From the NCBI RefSeq assembly GCF_013200955.2, contig NZ_CP053697.2, positions 1,984,001 to 2,048,000 on the forward strand: a DNA stretch of 64,000 nucleotides, given 5' to 3'. Position numbers and translations under genes: made by a program. The notes under the pieces were generated by a model. That model did not search any database and was not told the DNA's origin. It worked only from the letters and a program-made list of their open reading frames with translations. Shown here one piece after another: positions 17,261-27,162 of this stretch (position 1 is the first letter of the stretch; the number at the start of each line of letters is the position of its first letter). The DNA is from Pseudomonas campi (GTDB lineage: Bacteria > Pseudomonadota > Gammaproteobacteria > Pseudomonadales > Pseudomonadaceae).

Positions 17261-17567
17261 GCAGCGGCAGTGGCGGGGTTACGTCGCGCTCCTCGTCGAA
17301 GCCGGGCGGGCACTTGCCCTTGAGGTACCAGGCGAAGGCGATGATCTCGGCGATGCTGCGATAGAGCGGCTCGGGAATCGCGTCGCCCAGCTCCATGCGC
17401 GCCAGCAGGCGCACCAATTCGGCATTCTCGTAGATCGGGACTTCGTATTCGCGGGCGATGGCCAGAATGGCTTCGGCCAGCTCGTCGTCGCCCTTGGCGG
17501 TCAGGCTTGGGGCGCTGCTGCCGTCATAGGACAGGGCGATGGCCTGGCGCGGCGCTTTCTGCTTCAT
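17241..17567 (-). CDS. Stand-alone FlhB C-terminal-domain homologue (FlhX-like)
   Basis: 108 residues. It aligns with the post-cleavage cytoplasmic domain of FlhB: AIALSYDGSSAP corresponds to FAVALKYDPAKGNAP of the FlhB at 77-1213, and PEPLYRSIAEIIAFAWYLKG to PAGLYLAVAQVLAYVYQLK. The membrane part is absent and the cleavage tetrapeptide is replaced by APRQ, so the protein begins where FlhB is cut. Helicobacter FlhX is a comparable stand-alone domain that can complement FlhB function. The start overlaps the stop of the FliK-like gene, so the two are coupled. Confidence 0.85.
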   Translation of the reverse strand: MKQKAPRQAIALSYDGSSAPSLTAKGDDELAEAILAIAREYEVPIYENAELVRLLARMELGDAIPEPLYRSIAEIIAFAWYLKGKCPPGFDEERDVTPPLPLLSAPQE

Positions 17568-19120
17568 GCGGTTTCATCCACCCAGCGTTGTTCCACATGG
17601 GTCTTCGGCCCTTGTGGCGGCATGCCCTGACGACAGGCCAACTCGCCTACCTCCAGTCCTGCAGCCAGCAGACGCTCGCGCAGATGACCGAGTTCGTGGT
17701 CGATCAGCTCGGCGGTATGCGAGCGTTCGGCCCATAGCTGGCTGGACAGGCTGCCGCGAATCAGCTGCGCCTGGACCTGCAGCGGTCCCAGCGGCTCCAG
17801 GTCGAAGGCCAGGTCGACCCGCCAGAGCACCTCTTTCTGCTCCTTCTTGCTGGCGTTGTTCTGCTCTTCACGCTGCAGTTTGATCTGCAGCGGCACGATG
17901 TCTTGCTGATTACGCATTGGCAGCTCCAGCTGCCAGGTGGTCAGCAGATTGCCTTCGGCCGTTACCTGACTCTGCGCCAGGCTCGACAGTTGGTGGGTCT
18001 GCAGGCGCGATACGGCGGCGGCGGCCAGCTTCAGCAGGGCTTCCAGATCGGCCTCGCCCTCCATCGACTGCAGCAGGCGCGAGGGCAGGGGGAAGCTCAG
18101 GCCCTGCTGGCGCAAATTGGCCTGGCCTAGGCTGCCCAGGGCATTGCGCACCAGGGCCGGAAGCGCCTGAGCCAGTGCGGTGGCGGTGCTGACTGCACCG
18201 AGAGTACCTGGTAGCGCCGGGGCCGTTGGCAGATTGGGCAGCAGTTGCGCGACCAGGCGCAGCAGGTTGGCCTTGAGATCCTGCGGCAGGTTGCTGGTCT
18301 GGCCGCCGAGCAGTTTCGCCTCGAGGAACACACCGCTGTTTTCCAGGGCCTGGGCCAAGCCCTTGGGTGTGCTCAGCTGGCCAGCCTCTGGCAGCAGGCC
18401 GAGCAGCTTGTCGACGCTGGCACGCAGGTTTTCCGGCAGGGCGCTTTGCTGGCTCAGGGCCTGCAGGCCTTTGAAAAGGCCCTCTAAGGAGCCCTGGCGC
18501 CCCTGCTGGGTGGCCAGTTGTTGACCCAGTACCAACTGGTCGAGGCGACCACTCAGGGGCAGGAAGTTGAGTGCCTGGCTGCCCTGTACCTGGGCCGTCA
18601 GCAAGCTGCCGATGGGCAAGGGCAGCGGGGTTTCCACGCTGAGTTTGCTGCCGGCCAGCGGTGTGTTGAGCAGACTGACCAGTACCTTGTAGATAACCTG
18701 CTGGGCTTTGGCCTGTACCAGCTGTTCGCGGGCCTCGACCTTGCCTTGCAGCAGGGTGCCGATGGGTAGTTCCTGCAGGTCCAGGCTGTTCAGCACCTTG
18801 CTGTTGCCGGTTTGCAGGGCCAGCAACAGGCGAGTATCCGACAGGGCGGTTACTGCCAGCGCCGTGCCTTGATTCAAGGGGCGCGAGCTGCTGGCTTCCA
18901 CCGTGGTCTGTTTGCCGTTGTCCAGGGTCAGCTTGAGCACCAGTTGAAAGCTTTGCGCGACTTCCTTGAGCGCCACCACCTCGGCTTTGGCCGTCTGCCC
19001 GGCTGCGAGCAGGCCTTCCAGGGGCTGCAGCAGCTTGACTGCCAGGTCGGCAGCAGGCTGCGCCGGGCGCGTTGGCGGCGGTACTGGCGGAAGTGGGCGA
19101 GGGCTGGTGATTTCTGCCAT
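17564..19120 (-). CDS. FliK-like protein with Flg_hook C-terminal domain
   Basis: 518 residues: a Pro-rich N-terminus, a long Leu/Gln/Ala-rich middle (about 150-350), and a C-terminal region (about 395-505, LGPLQVQAQLIRGSLSSQLWAE ... ELIDHELGHLRERLLAAGLEVGEL) typical of the FliK hook-length-control C-terminal domain. FliK's C-domain acts on FlhB-C to switch export. Here it is translated in one unit with a FlhB-C-like protein. It is probably not the main fliK, which in this genus lies with the fliF-fliJ group. Role inferred. Confidence 0.75.
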   Translation of the reverse strand: MAEITSPRPLPPVPPPTRPAQPAADLAVKLLQPLEGLLAAGQTAKAEVVALKEVAQSFQLVLKLTLDNGKQTTVEASSSRPLNQGTALAVTALSDTRLLLALQTGNSKVLNSLDLQELPIGTLLQGKVEAREQLVQAKAQQVIYKVLVSLLNTPLAGSKLSVETPLPLPIGSLLTAQVQGSQALNFLPLSGRLDQLVLGQQLATQQGRQGSLEGLFKGLQALSQQSALPENLRASVDKLLGLLPEAGQLSTPKGLAQALENSGVFLEAKLLGGQTSNLPQDLKANLLRLVAQLLPNLPTAPALPGTLGAVSTATALAQALPALVRNALGSLGQANLRQQGLSFPLPSRLLQSMEGEADLEALLKLAAAAVSRLQTHQLSSLAQSQVTAEGNLLTTWQLELPMRNQQDIVPLQIKLQREEQNNASKKEQKEVLWRVDLAFDLEPLGPLQVQAQLIRGSLSSQLWAERSHTAELIDHELGHLRERLLAAGLEVGELACRQGMPPQGPKTHVEQRWVDETA

Positions 19121-19173
19121 TGCCGGGTTACACCCTGTCGAAAAAGCCGGCTTCGAGGGCGGAGCCCGGCATG

Positions 19174-19179
19174 TATAAT
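19174..19179 (+). promoter_or_regulatory. Candidate -10 box for the ccm operon
   Basis: A perfect TATAAT lies 76 bases before the ccmA ATG in the divergent gap with the FliK-like gene. The -35 is weak: TTCGAG at 19152-19157 with 16-base spacing. It is the best-looking promoter element in this gap. Confidence 0.45.
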
Positions 19180-19255
19180 GCCGCCCCGTTCGGGCCGGCT
19201 GTGCAGTTATCTTGCGTCAGTATAGCGGCCTGAATATTGCCGACTTGAACCCCTG

Positions 19256-19906
19256 ATGGGTAGCCATGCCTTGACCAGCCTGCATCTAGAAGCCCAAGCC
19301 CTTGCCTGCGAGCGGGATTGGCGCCTGCTCTTCGAGGGGTTGGACCTGCACCTGTCCGGCGGCACCCTGCTGCAGGTCAGCGGCCCCAATGGCAGCGGCA
19401 AGACCAGCCTGCTGCGTTTGCTGGCCGGTCTTATGCAGCCCACGGCGGGGGCGGTTCTGCTCAATGGCAAGGCCCTGGCCAAACAGCATGGCGAACTGGG
19501 CCGCAGCCTGGTGTGGATTGGCCACGCGGCGGGGATCAAAGGCCTACTGACTGCCGAAGAAAACCTGGCCTGGCTGTGCGCCCTGCATTGCCCGGCCGAG
19601 CGCGAGGCGATCTGGCAGGCGCTGGCCGCCGTCGGCCTGCGCGGCTTCGAAGACGTACCCTGTCACACGCTATCGGCCGGCCAGCAGCGCCGCGTGGCCC
19701 TGGCCCGCCTGTACCTCGATGCACCGCCGCTGTGGATTCTCGATGAGCCCTTCACTGCCCTCGACAAGCAGGGTGTGGCCCAGCTGGAGAGCCATCTGGC
19801 CCGGCACTGCGAGCAGGGCGGCATCGTCGTGCTGACCACTCACCACACGCTCGCCGAGAAGCCCTCCGGCTACCGCGAGCTTGAGCTTGGCAGGCCGGCA
19901 GCATGA
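19256..19906 (+). CDS. ccmA: CcmA, haem-exporter ABC ATPase (cytochrome c maturation)
   Basis: 216 residues. Walker A GPNGSGKT (43-50), ABC signature [14 protein letters not shown], Walker B LWILDEPF and the HHT switch near 200 are all present. CcmA powers the CcmABCD complex that releases haem-loaded CcmE in the inner membrane. It is the first gene of a nine-gene operon in which nearly all junctions overlap; ccmB starts inside its stop (ATGA). Confidence 0.96.
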   Translation: MGSHALTSLHLEAQALACERDWRLLFEGLDLHLSGGTLLQVSGPNGSGKTSLLRLLAGLMQPTAGAVLLNGKALAKQHGELGRSLVWIGHAAGIKGLLTAEENLAWLCALHCPAEREAIWQALAAVGLRGFEDVPCHTLSAGQQRRVALARLYLDAPPLWILDEPFTALDKQGVAQLESHLARHCEQGGIVVLTTHHTLAEKPSGYRELELGRPAA

Positions 19907-20574
19907 GCAGTGTGTTCCTGCAATTGGTCGCCCGCGAGGCACGCCTGCTGTTCCGTCGTCCGGCGGAGCTGGCTAATCCTTTGGTGTTTTTCGCCATCGT
20001 CATTGCCTTGTTTCCGTTGGCCGTTGGTCCGGAGCCTCAATTGTTGCGAACCCTTTCGCCCGGATTGGTCTGGGTCGCGGCGCTGCTGGCCGTGCTGCTC
20101 TCGCTGGATGGCCTGTTTCGCAGCGATTTCGAAGACGGTTCTTTGGAACAGTGGGTCCTTTCGTCGCACCCCCTGCCTCTTCTGGTGTTGGCCAAGGTGC
20201 TGGCACACTGGGCTTTCTCTGGATTAGCGCTGGTCATCTTGTCGCCGTTGCTGGCGTTGATGCTGGGCTTGCCGTCGCACTGTGTGCCGGTGCTGCTGCT
20301 GGCGTTGCTGCTCGGCACCCCCGTGCTCAGCCTGCTCGGTGCGGTGGGTGCAGCCCTGACCGTCGGCCTCAAACGCGGCGGTTTGCTCCTGGCACTGTTG
20401 ATTCTGCCGCTGTACATCCCGGTGCTGATTCTCGGCAGCGGGGCGTTGCAGGCGGCCCTGCAAGGATTGCCGGCAGCCGGTCACCTGTTGTGGCTGGCCA
20501 GCCTGACTGCCCTGGCGGTCACCCTGACACCCTTTGCAATTGCCGCTGGCCTGAAGATCAGCGTTGGCGAATAA
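19903..20574 (+). CDS. ccmB: CcmB, membrane subunit of the haem-handling ABC complex
   Basis: 223 residues with six predicted membrane helices, starting [27 protein letters not shown], the conserved cytoplasmic N-terminal region of CcmB, and containing [20 protein letters not shown]. It pairs with CcmA and CcmC. The start overlaps the ccmA stop. A 19-base gap separates it from ccmC, where base composition drops. Confidence 0.96.
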   Translation: MSSVFLQLVAREARLLFRRPAELANPLVFFAIVIALFPLAVGPEPQLLRTLSPGLVWVAALLAVLLSLDGLFRSDFEDGSLEQWVLSSHPLPLLVLAKVLAHWAFSGLALVILSPLLALMLGLPSHCVPVLLLALLLGTPVLSLLGAVGAALTVGLKRGGLLLALLILPLYIPVLILGSGALQAALQGLPAAGHLLWLASLTALAVTLTPFAIAAGLKISVGE

Positions 20575-20593
20575 CTACAGAGTTACCGTGAAG

Positions 20594-21352
20594 ATGAATT
20601 GGACCTGGTTTCATAAGTGGGGCTCGCCAAAGTACTTCTATGAAAGAAGCGGGCGCTGGCTACCCTGGCTGACCGCGGCGGCTATGGTCCTGCTGGTCGT
20701 GGGCTTAGTTTGGGGAATAGTTTTTTCACCCATTGAATCGAATCAGGGGCAAGGGAACTCGTTCCGGATCATTTACATCCACGTGCCGGCAGCATTTCTG
20801 GCCCAGTCCTGCTACTTGCTAATGGCTGCGGCGGGGGCGGTTAGTCTTATTTGGAAGATTAAGCTGGCGGATGTAGCCCTGCAGCAGGCTGCCCCGATTG
20901 GCGCATGGATGGCTTTTATCGCTCTCGTGACCGGCGCTCTCTGGGGTAAGCCAACCTGGGGTACCTACTGGGTTTGGGATGGTCGTCTGACTTCGATGCT
21001 GATCCTGCAGTTCCTCTATTTCGGCGTCATTTCCCTCGGTGCTGCTATCACCAATCGTGACAGTGCGGCCAAGGCGTGTGCTGTGCTGGCACTAGTCGGC
21101 TCGGTGAATATTCCCATCATCAAACTATCGGTTTACATGTGGAGCACGCTGCATCAGGAACCCACGATCACCCTTACCGCAGCGCCAAAGATGCTGGTGG
21201 AACACTTGGTGCCGTTGCTGGTGATGGTCGCCGCTGTTTATTGTTTTTTCGCAGCGGTGCTTTTTTATCGCATGCGAACGGAAGTACTGAAGCGGGAAGC
21301 TCGTAGCAGTTGGGTCAAGGCTGAAGTCGAGCGGATGATTGGGGTGAAATGA
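20594..21352 (+). CDS. ccmC: CcmC, haem-delivery protein to CcmE
   Basis: 252 residues from ATG 20594 (MNWTWFHK, the usual CcmC start); the frame is open upstream into ccmB. Six membrane helices and the tryptophan-rich periplasmic segment ([17 protein letters not shown], about 117-133) that binds haem for transfer to CcmE are present. Base composition stands out: my hand count over 20581-21360 gives about 55% GC, against roughly 65% in neighbours, with AT-rich codons. This suggests replacement of this segment by recombination. Confidence 0.96.
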   Translation: MNWTWFHKWGSPKYFYERSGRWLPWLTAAAMVLLVVGLVWGIVFSPIESNQGQGNSFRIIYIHVPAAFLAQSCYLLMAAAGAVSLIWKIKLADVALQQAAPIGAWMAFIALVTGALWGKPTWGTYWVWDGRLTSMLILQFLYFGVISLGAAITNRDSAAKACAVLALVGSVNIPIIKLSVYMWSTLHQEPTITLTAAPKMLVEHLVPLLVMVAAVYCFFAAVLFYRMRTEVLKREARSSWVKAEVERMIGVK

Positions 21353-21552
21353 TGGATGCGTTCTTTACAGCCTTTACCACCTTCACGTCACTTTCCGACT
21401 TCTTGTCCATGGGTAAACACGGTGTGTTTGTCTGGGCATCCTACGGTCTGAGCGTCGCCGTTATTCTCATCAACGTCGCCTTGCCGATCCTGGCCCGGCG
21501 CCGTTACCTGCAAGACGAGGCGCGCCGTTTGCGCCGGGAGAAACAACAGTGA
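21349..21552 (+). CDS. ccmD: CcmD, small haem-exporter subunit
   Basis: 67 residues, starting inside the ccmC stop (ATGATG; either Met may serve). One membrane helix (about 25-48, [25 protein letters not shown]) is followed by a basic cytoplasmic tail [18 protein letters not shown], the standard CcmD layout. It helps release holo-CcmE from the CcmABC complex. It overlaps ccmE by 4 bases. Confidence 0.92.
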   Translation: MMDAFFTAFTTFTSLSDFLSMGKHGVFVWASYGLSVAVILINVALPILARRRYLQDEARRLRREKQQ

Positions 21553-22001
21553 ACGCGGTCCGCAAGAAACGTCTGTATATCGTCCTCGCCATCCTGATCG
21601 GCGCCGGCATCGCTGTGGCGCTGGCCCTGATGGCGCTGAGCCAGAACATCAACCTGTTCTATACGCCGACCCAGATCGCCAGTGGCGAGGCGCCGGTCGA
21701 TACCCGTATCCGTGCCGGCGGCATGGTGGCCGAGGGTTCGCTGAAACGCAGCGGCGATTCACTGGACGTGGAATTCGTGGTTACCGACTTCGCCAAGAAC
21801 GTCACTATCCGTTATCGCGGCATCCTTCCGGACCTGTTCCGCGAAGGGCAGGGCATCGTTGCCCTGGGCAAGCTGAATGCCGATGGCGTACTGATCGCCG
21901 ATGAAGTGCTGGCCAAGCACGACGAGAACTACATGCCGCCGGAAGTGACCAAGGCCCTGAAAGACAGCGGTCAGCTGCAGCCCGGCAAGAGCGAGGGCTG
22001 A
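21549..22001 (+). CDS. ccmE: CcmE, periplasmic haem chaperone
   Basis: 150 residues from a GTG overlapping the ccmD stop. A signal anchor (about 8-30) is followed by the OB-fold domain. The covalent haem-binding His124 and conserved Tyr128 lie in [13 protein letters not shown]. CcmE takes haem from CcmC and gives it to CcmF for attachment to apocytochromes. Confidence 0.97.
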   Translation: MNAVRKKRLYIVLAILIGAGIAVALALMALSQNINLFYTPTQIASGEAPVDTRIRAGGMVAEGSLKRSGDSLDVEFVVTDFAKNVTIRYRGILPDLFREGQGIVALGKLNADGVLIADEVLAKHDENYMPPEVTKALKDSGQLQPGKSEG

Positions 22002-22003
22002 GC

Positions 22004-23992
22004 ATGAACCTGAATCTGATGGTGCCCGAGCTGGGCCACCTGGCGCTGATCCTCGCCCTGTGCCTGACCCTGGTCCAGGCCAGCTTGCCGCTGATCGGCG
22101 CCTGGCGCGGTGATCGGCAGTGGATGAGCCTGGCGCAGCCGGCAGCCTGGGGCCAGTTCGCTTTTCTGCTGTTTGCCTTTGCCTGTTTGACCTGGTCGTT
22201 CATGGTTGACGACTTTTCCGTCGCCTACGTGGCCAGCAATTCCAACAGTGCCTTGCCTTGGTACTACAAGTTCAGTGCCGTATGGGGCGCTCACGAAGGT
22301 TCGCTGCTGCTGTGGGCGCTGATTCTGGCGGGCTGGACCTTCGCCGTGTCGATCTTCTCCCGGCAGTTGCCGGAAGTGATGCTGGCCCGCGTGCTGGCGG
22401 TGATGGGCATGATCAGCATCGGCTTCCTGCTGTTCCTGATCCTCACCTCCAACCCCTTCGAACGCCTGCTGCCGGATATGCCGCAGGATGGCCGCGACCT
22501 CAACCCGCTGCTGCAGGACATCGGCCTGATCGTCCATCCGCCGATGCTGTACATGGGCTATGTCGGCTTCTCCGTCGCTTTCGCCTTTGCCATCGCCGCG
22601 CTGCTCGGCGGCAAGCTGGATGCGGCCTGGGCGCGCTGGTCGCGGCCGTGGACCATCGTCGCCTGGGCCTTCCTCGGCATCGGTATCGCCCTGGGCTCCT
22701 GGTGGGCCTATTACGAACTCGGCTGGGGCGGCTGGTGGTTCTGGGACCCGGTGGAAAACGCCTCCTTCATGCCCTGGCTGGTCGGCACGGCGCTGATTCA
22801 TTCGCTCGCGGTGACCGAGAAGCGCGGCGTGTTCAAGAGCTGGACCGTGCTGCTGGCCATTGCCGCGTTCTCCCTCAGCCTGCTCGGCACCTTCCTTGTA
22901 CGCTCCGGCGTGCTGACCTCGGTGCACGCCTTCGCCACCGATCCGGAGCGCGGCGTGTTCATCCTGGCTTTCCTGCTGATCGTCATCGGCGGTTCGCTGA
23001 CCCTGTTCGCCGTGCGTGCGCCGGTGGTCAAGAGCCAGGTCGGCTTCGCCCTGTGGTCACGCGAGACCCTGCTGCTGGCCAATAACCTGGTGCTGGTGGT
23101 GGCCGCGTCGATGATCCTGCTCGGCACCCTCTACCCGCTGGTGCTGGATGCTCTGAGCGGCGCCAAACTGTCGGTCGGCCCGCCTTACTTCAACGCGCTG
23201 TTCGTGCCGCTGATGGCCCTGCTGATGCTGGTGATGGCGATCGGTGTACTGGTGCGCTGGAAGGACACGCCGGTGCGCTGGCTGCTCGGCATGCTCGCGC
23301 CGGTGCTGCTCGGCAGCGCTGCGCTGGGTGGTCTGGCCACCTGGCTGTTCGGCGACTTCAGCTGGGCGGTGCTGGCAGTATTCCTGCTGGCGGCCTGGGT
23401 GCTGCTGGCCGGTGTGCGCGACCTGCTCGACAAGACCCGGCACAAGGGCCTGTTCAAGGGCATCCTGAGCCTCAACAGCAGCTACTGGGGCATGCAGCTG
23501 GCGCACCTGGGTATCGCCGTGTGTGCCATCGGTGTGGTACTGGTCAGCCAGGGCAGCGCCGAGCGCGACCTGCGCCTGGCCCCCGGCGAGTCGTTGGAGC
23601 TGGGCGGCTACCGCTTCGTCTTCGAAGGGGCGCAGCACCACGAAGGCCCGAACTTCACCTCGGACAAAGGCACCATCCGCGTGCTGGAAGACGGCGAGGA
23701 AGTGGCCCTGCTGCATCCGGAAAAACGCCTGTACACCGTGCAGAACATGCCGATGACCGAGGCTGGCATCGACGCCGGCTTCACCCGTGACCTCTACGTG
23801 GCGCTCGGTGAACCGTTGGAAGACGGCGCCTGGGCTGTGCGCGTACACATCAAACCCTACGTGCGCTGGATCTGGTTCGGCGGCCTGATGATGGGCTTCG
23901 GCGGTCTGCTGGCGGCCTTCGACCCACGCTACCGGGTCAAGGTGAAGACCCGTGTGCGCGATGCCCTCGGCCTGAACGGGGTGACGGCATGA
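22004..23992 (+). CDS. ccmF: CcmF, haem lyase core subunit
   Basis: 662 residues with about 15 membrane helices. The WWD haem-binding domain GWGGWWFWDPVENASFMPWL starts at residue 240, and the C-terminal periplasmic domain begins after about 500. CcmF with CcmH/I ligates haem to CXXCH cytochromes such as CcoO and CcoP encoded at 57686-62897. It lies 2 bases after ccmE and overlaps ccmG by 4. Confidence 0.98.
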   Translation: MNLNLMVPELGHLALILALCLTLVQASLPLIGAWRGDRQWMSLAQPAAWGQFAFLLFAFACLTWSFMVDDFSVAYVASNSNSALPWYYKFSAVWGAHEGSLLLWALILAGWTFAVSIFSRQLPEVMLARVLAVMGMISIGFLLFLILTSNPFERLLPDMPQDGRDLNPLLQDIGLIVHPPMLYMGYVGFSVAFAFAIAALLGGKLDAAWARWSRPWTIVAWAFLGIGIALGSWWAYYELGWGGWWFWDPVENASFMPWLVGTALIHSLAVTEKRGVFKSWTVLLAIAAFSLSLLGTFLVRSGVLTSVHAFATDPERGVFILAFLLIVIGGSLTLFAVRAPVVKSQVGFALWSRETLLLANNLVLVVAASMILLGTLYPLVLDALSGAKLSVGPPYFNALFVPLMALLMLVMAIGVLVRWKDTPVRWLLGMLAPVLLGSAALGGLATWLFGDFSWAVLAVFLLAAWVLLAGVRDLLDKTRHKGLFKGILSLNSSYWGMQLAHLGIAVCAIGVVLVSQGSAERDLRLAPGESLELGGYRFVFEGAQHHEGPNFTSDKGTIRVLEDGEEVALLHPEKRLYTVQNMPMTEAGIDAGFTRDLYVALGEPLEDGAWAVRVHIKPYVRWIWFGGLMMGFGGLLAAFDPRYRVKVKTRVRDALGLNGVTA

Positions 23993-24534
23993 AGCGGCTG
24001 ATCCTGCTGTTGCCGCTGGTGTTGTTCCTCGGCGTCTCGGTCTTTCTCTACCGTGGCTTGTTCCTCGATCCGTCCGAGCTGCCGTCGGCGTTGATCGGCA
24101 AACCGTTCCCGGCGTTCTCCCTGCCGTCGGTGATCGAGCCGGGCAAGACCCTCACCCAGGCCGATCTGCTCGGCAAGCCATCGCTGGTCAACGTCTGGGC
24201 CACCTGGTGTCCGTCCTGCCGTGCCGAACATCCGGTGCTGAACAAGCTGGCCGCCAGCGGGGTGAACATCCACGGCGTCAACTACAAGGACCAGCGCGAG
24301 CCGGCACAGAAATGGCTGCGCGAGCTGCACAATCCCTATCAGTTGAACATCGAGGACGCCAGGGGCTCGCTGGGCCTGGACCTCGGCGTGTATGGCGCGC
24401 CGGAAACCTTCTTCGTCGATGCCAAGGGCATCATCCGTGACAAGTACGTCGGGGTGATCGACGAGCAGGTCTGGCGGACCAAGTTGGCACCGATCTACCA
24501 AAATCTGGTCGACGAGAGCGGGGTGGGGCAATGA
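23989..24534 (+). CDS. ccmG: CcmG/DsbE, periplasmic thiol-disulfide reductase
   Basis: 181 residues. A membrane anchor (about 4-22) is followed by a thioredoxin fold with active CXXC Cys74/Cys77 in WATWCPSC and the cis-Pro region GAPETFFVD. It keeps apocytochrome cysteines reduced for haem attachment. Overlaps ccmF and ccmH by 4 bases each. Confidence 0.96.
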   Translation: MKRLILLLPLVLFLGVSVFLYRGLFLDPSELPSALIGKPFPAFSLPSVIEPGKTLTQADLLGKPSLVNVWATWCPSCRAEHPVLNKLAASGVNIHGVNYKDQREPAQKWLRELHNPYQLNIEDARGSLGLDLGVYGAPETFFVDAKGIIRDKYVGVIDEQVWRTKLAPIYQNLVDESGVGQ

Positions 24535-25013
24535 AGCGTCTGCTGCTTGCCGGCCTGTTCAGCCTCGGCCTGTTCGGCATGGCCCAGGCGGCCATCGACA
24601 CCTATCAGTTCAAGGACGAAGCCGAGCGCGAGCGCTTCCGTACGCTCACCGCGGAGCTGCGTTGCCCGAAGTGCCAGAACCAGAACATCGCCGACTCCAA
24701 TGCGCCGATTGCCACCGACCTGCGCCGGGAAATCTTCCGCATGCTGGAAGAGGGCAAGAGCAACGCCGAGATCGTCGATTTCCTGGTGCTGCGCTACGGC
24801 GACTTCGTGCTCTACAAGCCACCGGTGGATACCCGCACCTACCTGCTCTGGTACGGCCCGTTCGCCTTGCTCGGCCTTGGCGCCCTGGGGCTCGGCGTGC
24901 TGGTGTTGCGCCGGCGCAAGGTGGAGAACAATCCGGCACAGGTTGCCCTGTCGGCCAGTGAAAATCAGCGCCTGAATGCGCTGCTCAAGCAAAACTCCCA
25001 GGACCCCAAATGA
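24531..25013 (+). CDS. ccmH: CcmH, cytochrome c maturation thiol oxidoreductase
   Basis: 160 residues. Signal peptide (cleavage after AQA, residue 20), active motif LRCPKCQNQ with Cys45/Cys48, then a membrane helix (about 103-121) and a short cytoplasmic tail. This is the short CcmH (CcmL-type); the TPR part is the separate ccmI gene that follows. It works with CcmG on apocytochrome disulfides. Confidence 0.95.
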   Translation: MKRLLLAGLFSLGLFGMAQAAIDTYQFKDEAERERFRTLTAELRCPKCQNQNIADSNAPIATDLRREIFRMLEEGKSNAEIVDFLVLRYGDFVLYKPPVDTRTYLLWYGPFALLGLGALGLGVLVLRRRKVENNPAQVALSASENQRLNALLKQNSQDPK

Positions 25014-26215
25014 TCGAATTCTGGCTCGCTGCCGGCCTGCTGTTGCTGGTCGCCCTGGCTTTTCTGCTGATTCCCGTACTGCGTGGGCGCAAGGCGCAGG
25101 CTGAAGAAGACCGTACCGCGCTGAACGTCGCCCTGTATCAGGAGCGCCTGGCCGAGCTGCAAGGCCAACAGGCCGCCGGTGTGCTGACTGCCGAGCAGTT
25201 GCAGGCGGGCCAGGCCGAGGCCGCGCGCGAGCTGCTGGCCGATACCGAAGGCACGGCTGGCGAACGCGTCTCCCGTCTGGGCAAGGCGCTGCCGCTGATT
25301 GCCGCACTGCTGGTGCCGTTCGCCGGGTTGGGCCTGTACATGCACTGGGGTGCCAGTCAGCAGCTGGCCGAGCTGGAAAACCCAAGCCAGCCGAGCATCG
25401 GCGAGATGACCGCCAAGCTGGAACGGGCGGTGCAGGCCGATCCCAAGTCGGCCGAGTCCTGGTATTTCCTCGGGCGCATCTACATGGCCCAGGAGCGTGC
25501 CGGTGAAGCCGCTGCCGCCTACGAACAGGCGGTCGGGATTGCCGGGCGGGCGCCGGAACTGCTCGGCCAGTGGGCCCAGGCCCTGTACTTTGCCAATCAG
25601 AAACAGTGGTCGCAGCAGATCCAGGCGCTGACCGACGAAGCGCTCAAGGCGGATCCGCAGGAAGCGACCAGCCTCGGCCTGCTGGGGATTGCGGCGTTCG
25701 AGGATGAGCGTTTCGCCGAAGCCATCGACTACTGGCAGCGCCTGGTGGCGCTGATGCCGGCGGAGGATCCGTCCCGCCAGTCGATCCAGGGTGGCATCGA
25801 GCGGGCGCGTGAGCGCTTGCAGGCGGCGGGTCAGCCTGCGCCGGCGGGCGATACGCTGACCAAGTCGATGCCGCTGCTCAAGGTGCGCGTCGAGCTGGCA
25901 TCGGCGCTGCAGGCCAAGGTGCAGCCGGGCGACACGGTGTTTGTCTTCGCCCGTGCGGTGTCCGGCCCGCCGATGCCGCTGGCGGTCAAGCGCCTGACGG
26001 TGGCCGAGCTGCCGGCGGACGTCGAGCTGAGCGACCGCGATGCGATGATGGAGCAGTTGAAGATCTCCAGCTTCGCCCAAGTGCAGCTGGTGGCGCGAAT
26101 TTCGCGGGCCGGCAATGCCACCGCCGGCGAGTGGATCGGCAACAGTCAGCCGATTGCCAGCAGCAGTCGCGATCCTCAACGGTTGCTGATCGATAGCGCG
26201 GACCAGCGCAAGTGA
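25010..26215 (+). CDS. ccmI: CcmI (CycH), TPR apocytochrome c chaperone
   Basis: 401 residues. An N-terminal membrane helix (3-22) and a coiled-coil loop with a second helix (about 96-112) are followed by a TPR region (about 125-260, [27 protein letters not shown]). A periplasmic C-terminal domain (about 285-390) binds apocytochrome. Starts inside the ccmH stop; its own stop overlaps the next gene. Confidence 0.93.
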   Translation: MIEFWLAAGLLLLVALAFLLIPVLRGRKAQAEEDRTALNVALYQERLAELQGQQAAGVLTAEQLQAGQAEAARELLADTEGTAGERVSRLGKALPLIAALLVPFAGLGLYMHWGASQQLAELENPSQPSIGEMTAKLERAVQADPKSAESWYFLGRIYMAQERAGEAAAAYEQAVGIAGRAPELLGQWAQALYFANQKQWSQQIQALTDEALKADPQEATSLGLLGIAAFEDERFAEAIDYWQRLVALMPAEDPSRQSIQGGIERARERLQAAGQPAPAGDTLTKSMPLLKVRVELASALQAKVQPGDTVFVFARAVSGPPMPLAVKRLTVAELPADVELSDRDAMMEQLKISSFAQVQLVARISRAGNATAGEWIGNSQPIASSSRDPQRLLIDSADQRK

Positions 26216-26541
26216 GCCGTCTGAGCCGCCATTTGCCGCTGGCGTTGCTGGTTCTGCTCGGTGGTTGCAGTCTCGGCGGCATCGCGCCGACGGTGCCCAA
26301 GAGCGCTCCGCAGCAGGCGCAGAACCATCCCCGTTTTGCCCCGCCGCCGGGCGGCAACAGCTACTGGGATGGCGCCCTGGGCGTGTACGTGCTCAAGGGC
26401 AGTCGCGATCTCTATTACCGCGAGCGCACCTACTATCGCTGGGCCGATGGCTGGAATTGGGCGAGCAATCCGCATGGCCCTTGGCAGCCGACCGATGCCA
26501 GCAGTGTGCCGGCGGGCCTAGGCCGCCAGTACGCGCAGTAG
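26212..26541 (+). CDS. Small predicted lipoprotein, last gene of the ccm operon
   Basis: 109 residues from GTG overlapping the ccmI stop. The lipobox LLGGC predicts lipidation at Cys19. The mature part is short and aromatic-rich ([24 protein letters not shown]). It is coupled to ccmI and so may be co-expressed with cytochrome maturation, but I know no function. It ends 3 bases from a convergent gene. Confidence 0.65.
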   Translation: MSRLSRHLPLALLVLLGGCSLGGIAPTVPKSAPQQAQNHPRFAPPPGGNSYWDGALGVYVLKGSRDLYYRERTYYRWADGWNWASNPHGPWQPTDASSVPAGLGRQYAQ

Positions 26542-26544
26542 GCG

Positions 26545-27162
26545 TCAGGCCTGCTGCAGCACCAGCAGGGCCTCTTGAAGGTTGTTGCGGGCGCGGCTTT
26601 CCCACTGCTCGGCCAGTTCCCTGTGCTGGTACAGCGCTGGCATTGCCAGCAGATGCCGCAGTAGCTGGCTGCGTCCTGTGCGGAACAGCGGTTCGGGAAC
26701 CCAGGCATATTCACGGCGCACGGCCTGTTCATAATCGGCATAGACAGTGGCGGGCGCCGCCAGAATGGCCAGGTCGATATCCACTACCAGTGCGGCGTCG
26801 ATCGTTTCGGCGGGCTGCTGGTGGCGGGTGGCGAGGATCAGTTCGCGCAAGGTGTCGGCATGTTGGTGCAGCCCGGCCTGGTTTAGCCACTGACCGGCAC
26901 GCTCGGCGCTGGCCGCTTCATTGTCCTGGCGCTGGGTGTCGTAGATCAGGTCGTGGCTCCATAGTGCCAGCTCAATCAGCAGTGGCTGCTCGCCCAGGTG
27001 CTGCCATTGGTCGAAGTGTGCCAGGCAGGCCGCAATATGCGTGCTGCTGTGGTAGTGGCGATGGGGCTCGCTGTAGGCCTGCTGCAGTTCGATAAAACTG
27101 CCGGCCGGCGCGGATGTTCCGAGCTTGCGCCAGAGTGTCTGCCAGCGGTCTTCACTGAGCAT
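26545..27162 (-). CDS. HD-superfamily metal-dependent phosphohydrolase
   Basis: 205 residues starting MLSEDRWQTL behind a good AAGGAG site; an apparent longer frame runs on into smc on the other strand and is not real. Histidine/aspartate motifs HRHYHSSTHI (about 33-42), LWSHDLIYD (about 67-75) and VVDIDLAIL fit a predicted HD phosphohydrolase family common in proteobacteria. Substrate unknown. Confidence 0.8.
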   Translation of the reverse strand: MLSEDRWQTLWRKLGTSAPAGSFIELQQAYSEPHRHYHSSTHIAACLAHFDQWQHLGEQPLLIELALWSHDLIYDTQRQDNEAASAERAGQWLNQAGLHQHADTLRELILATRHQQPAETIDAALVVDIDLAILAAPATVYADYEQAVRREYAWVPEPLFRTGRSQLLRHLLAMPALYQHRELAEQWESRARNNLQEALLVLQQA

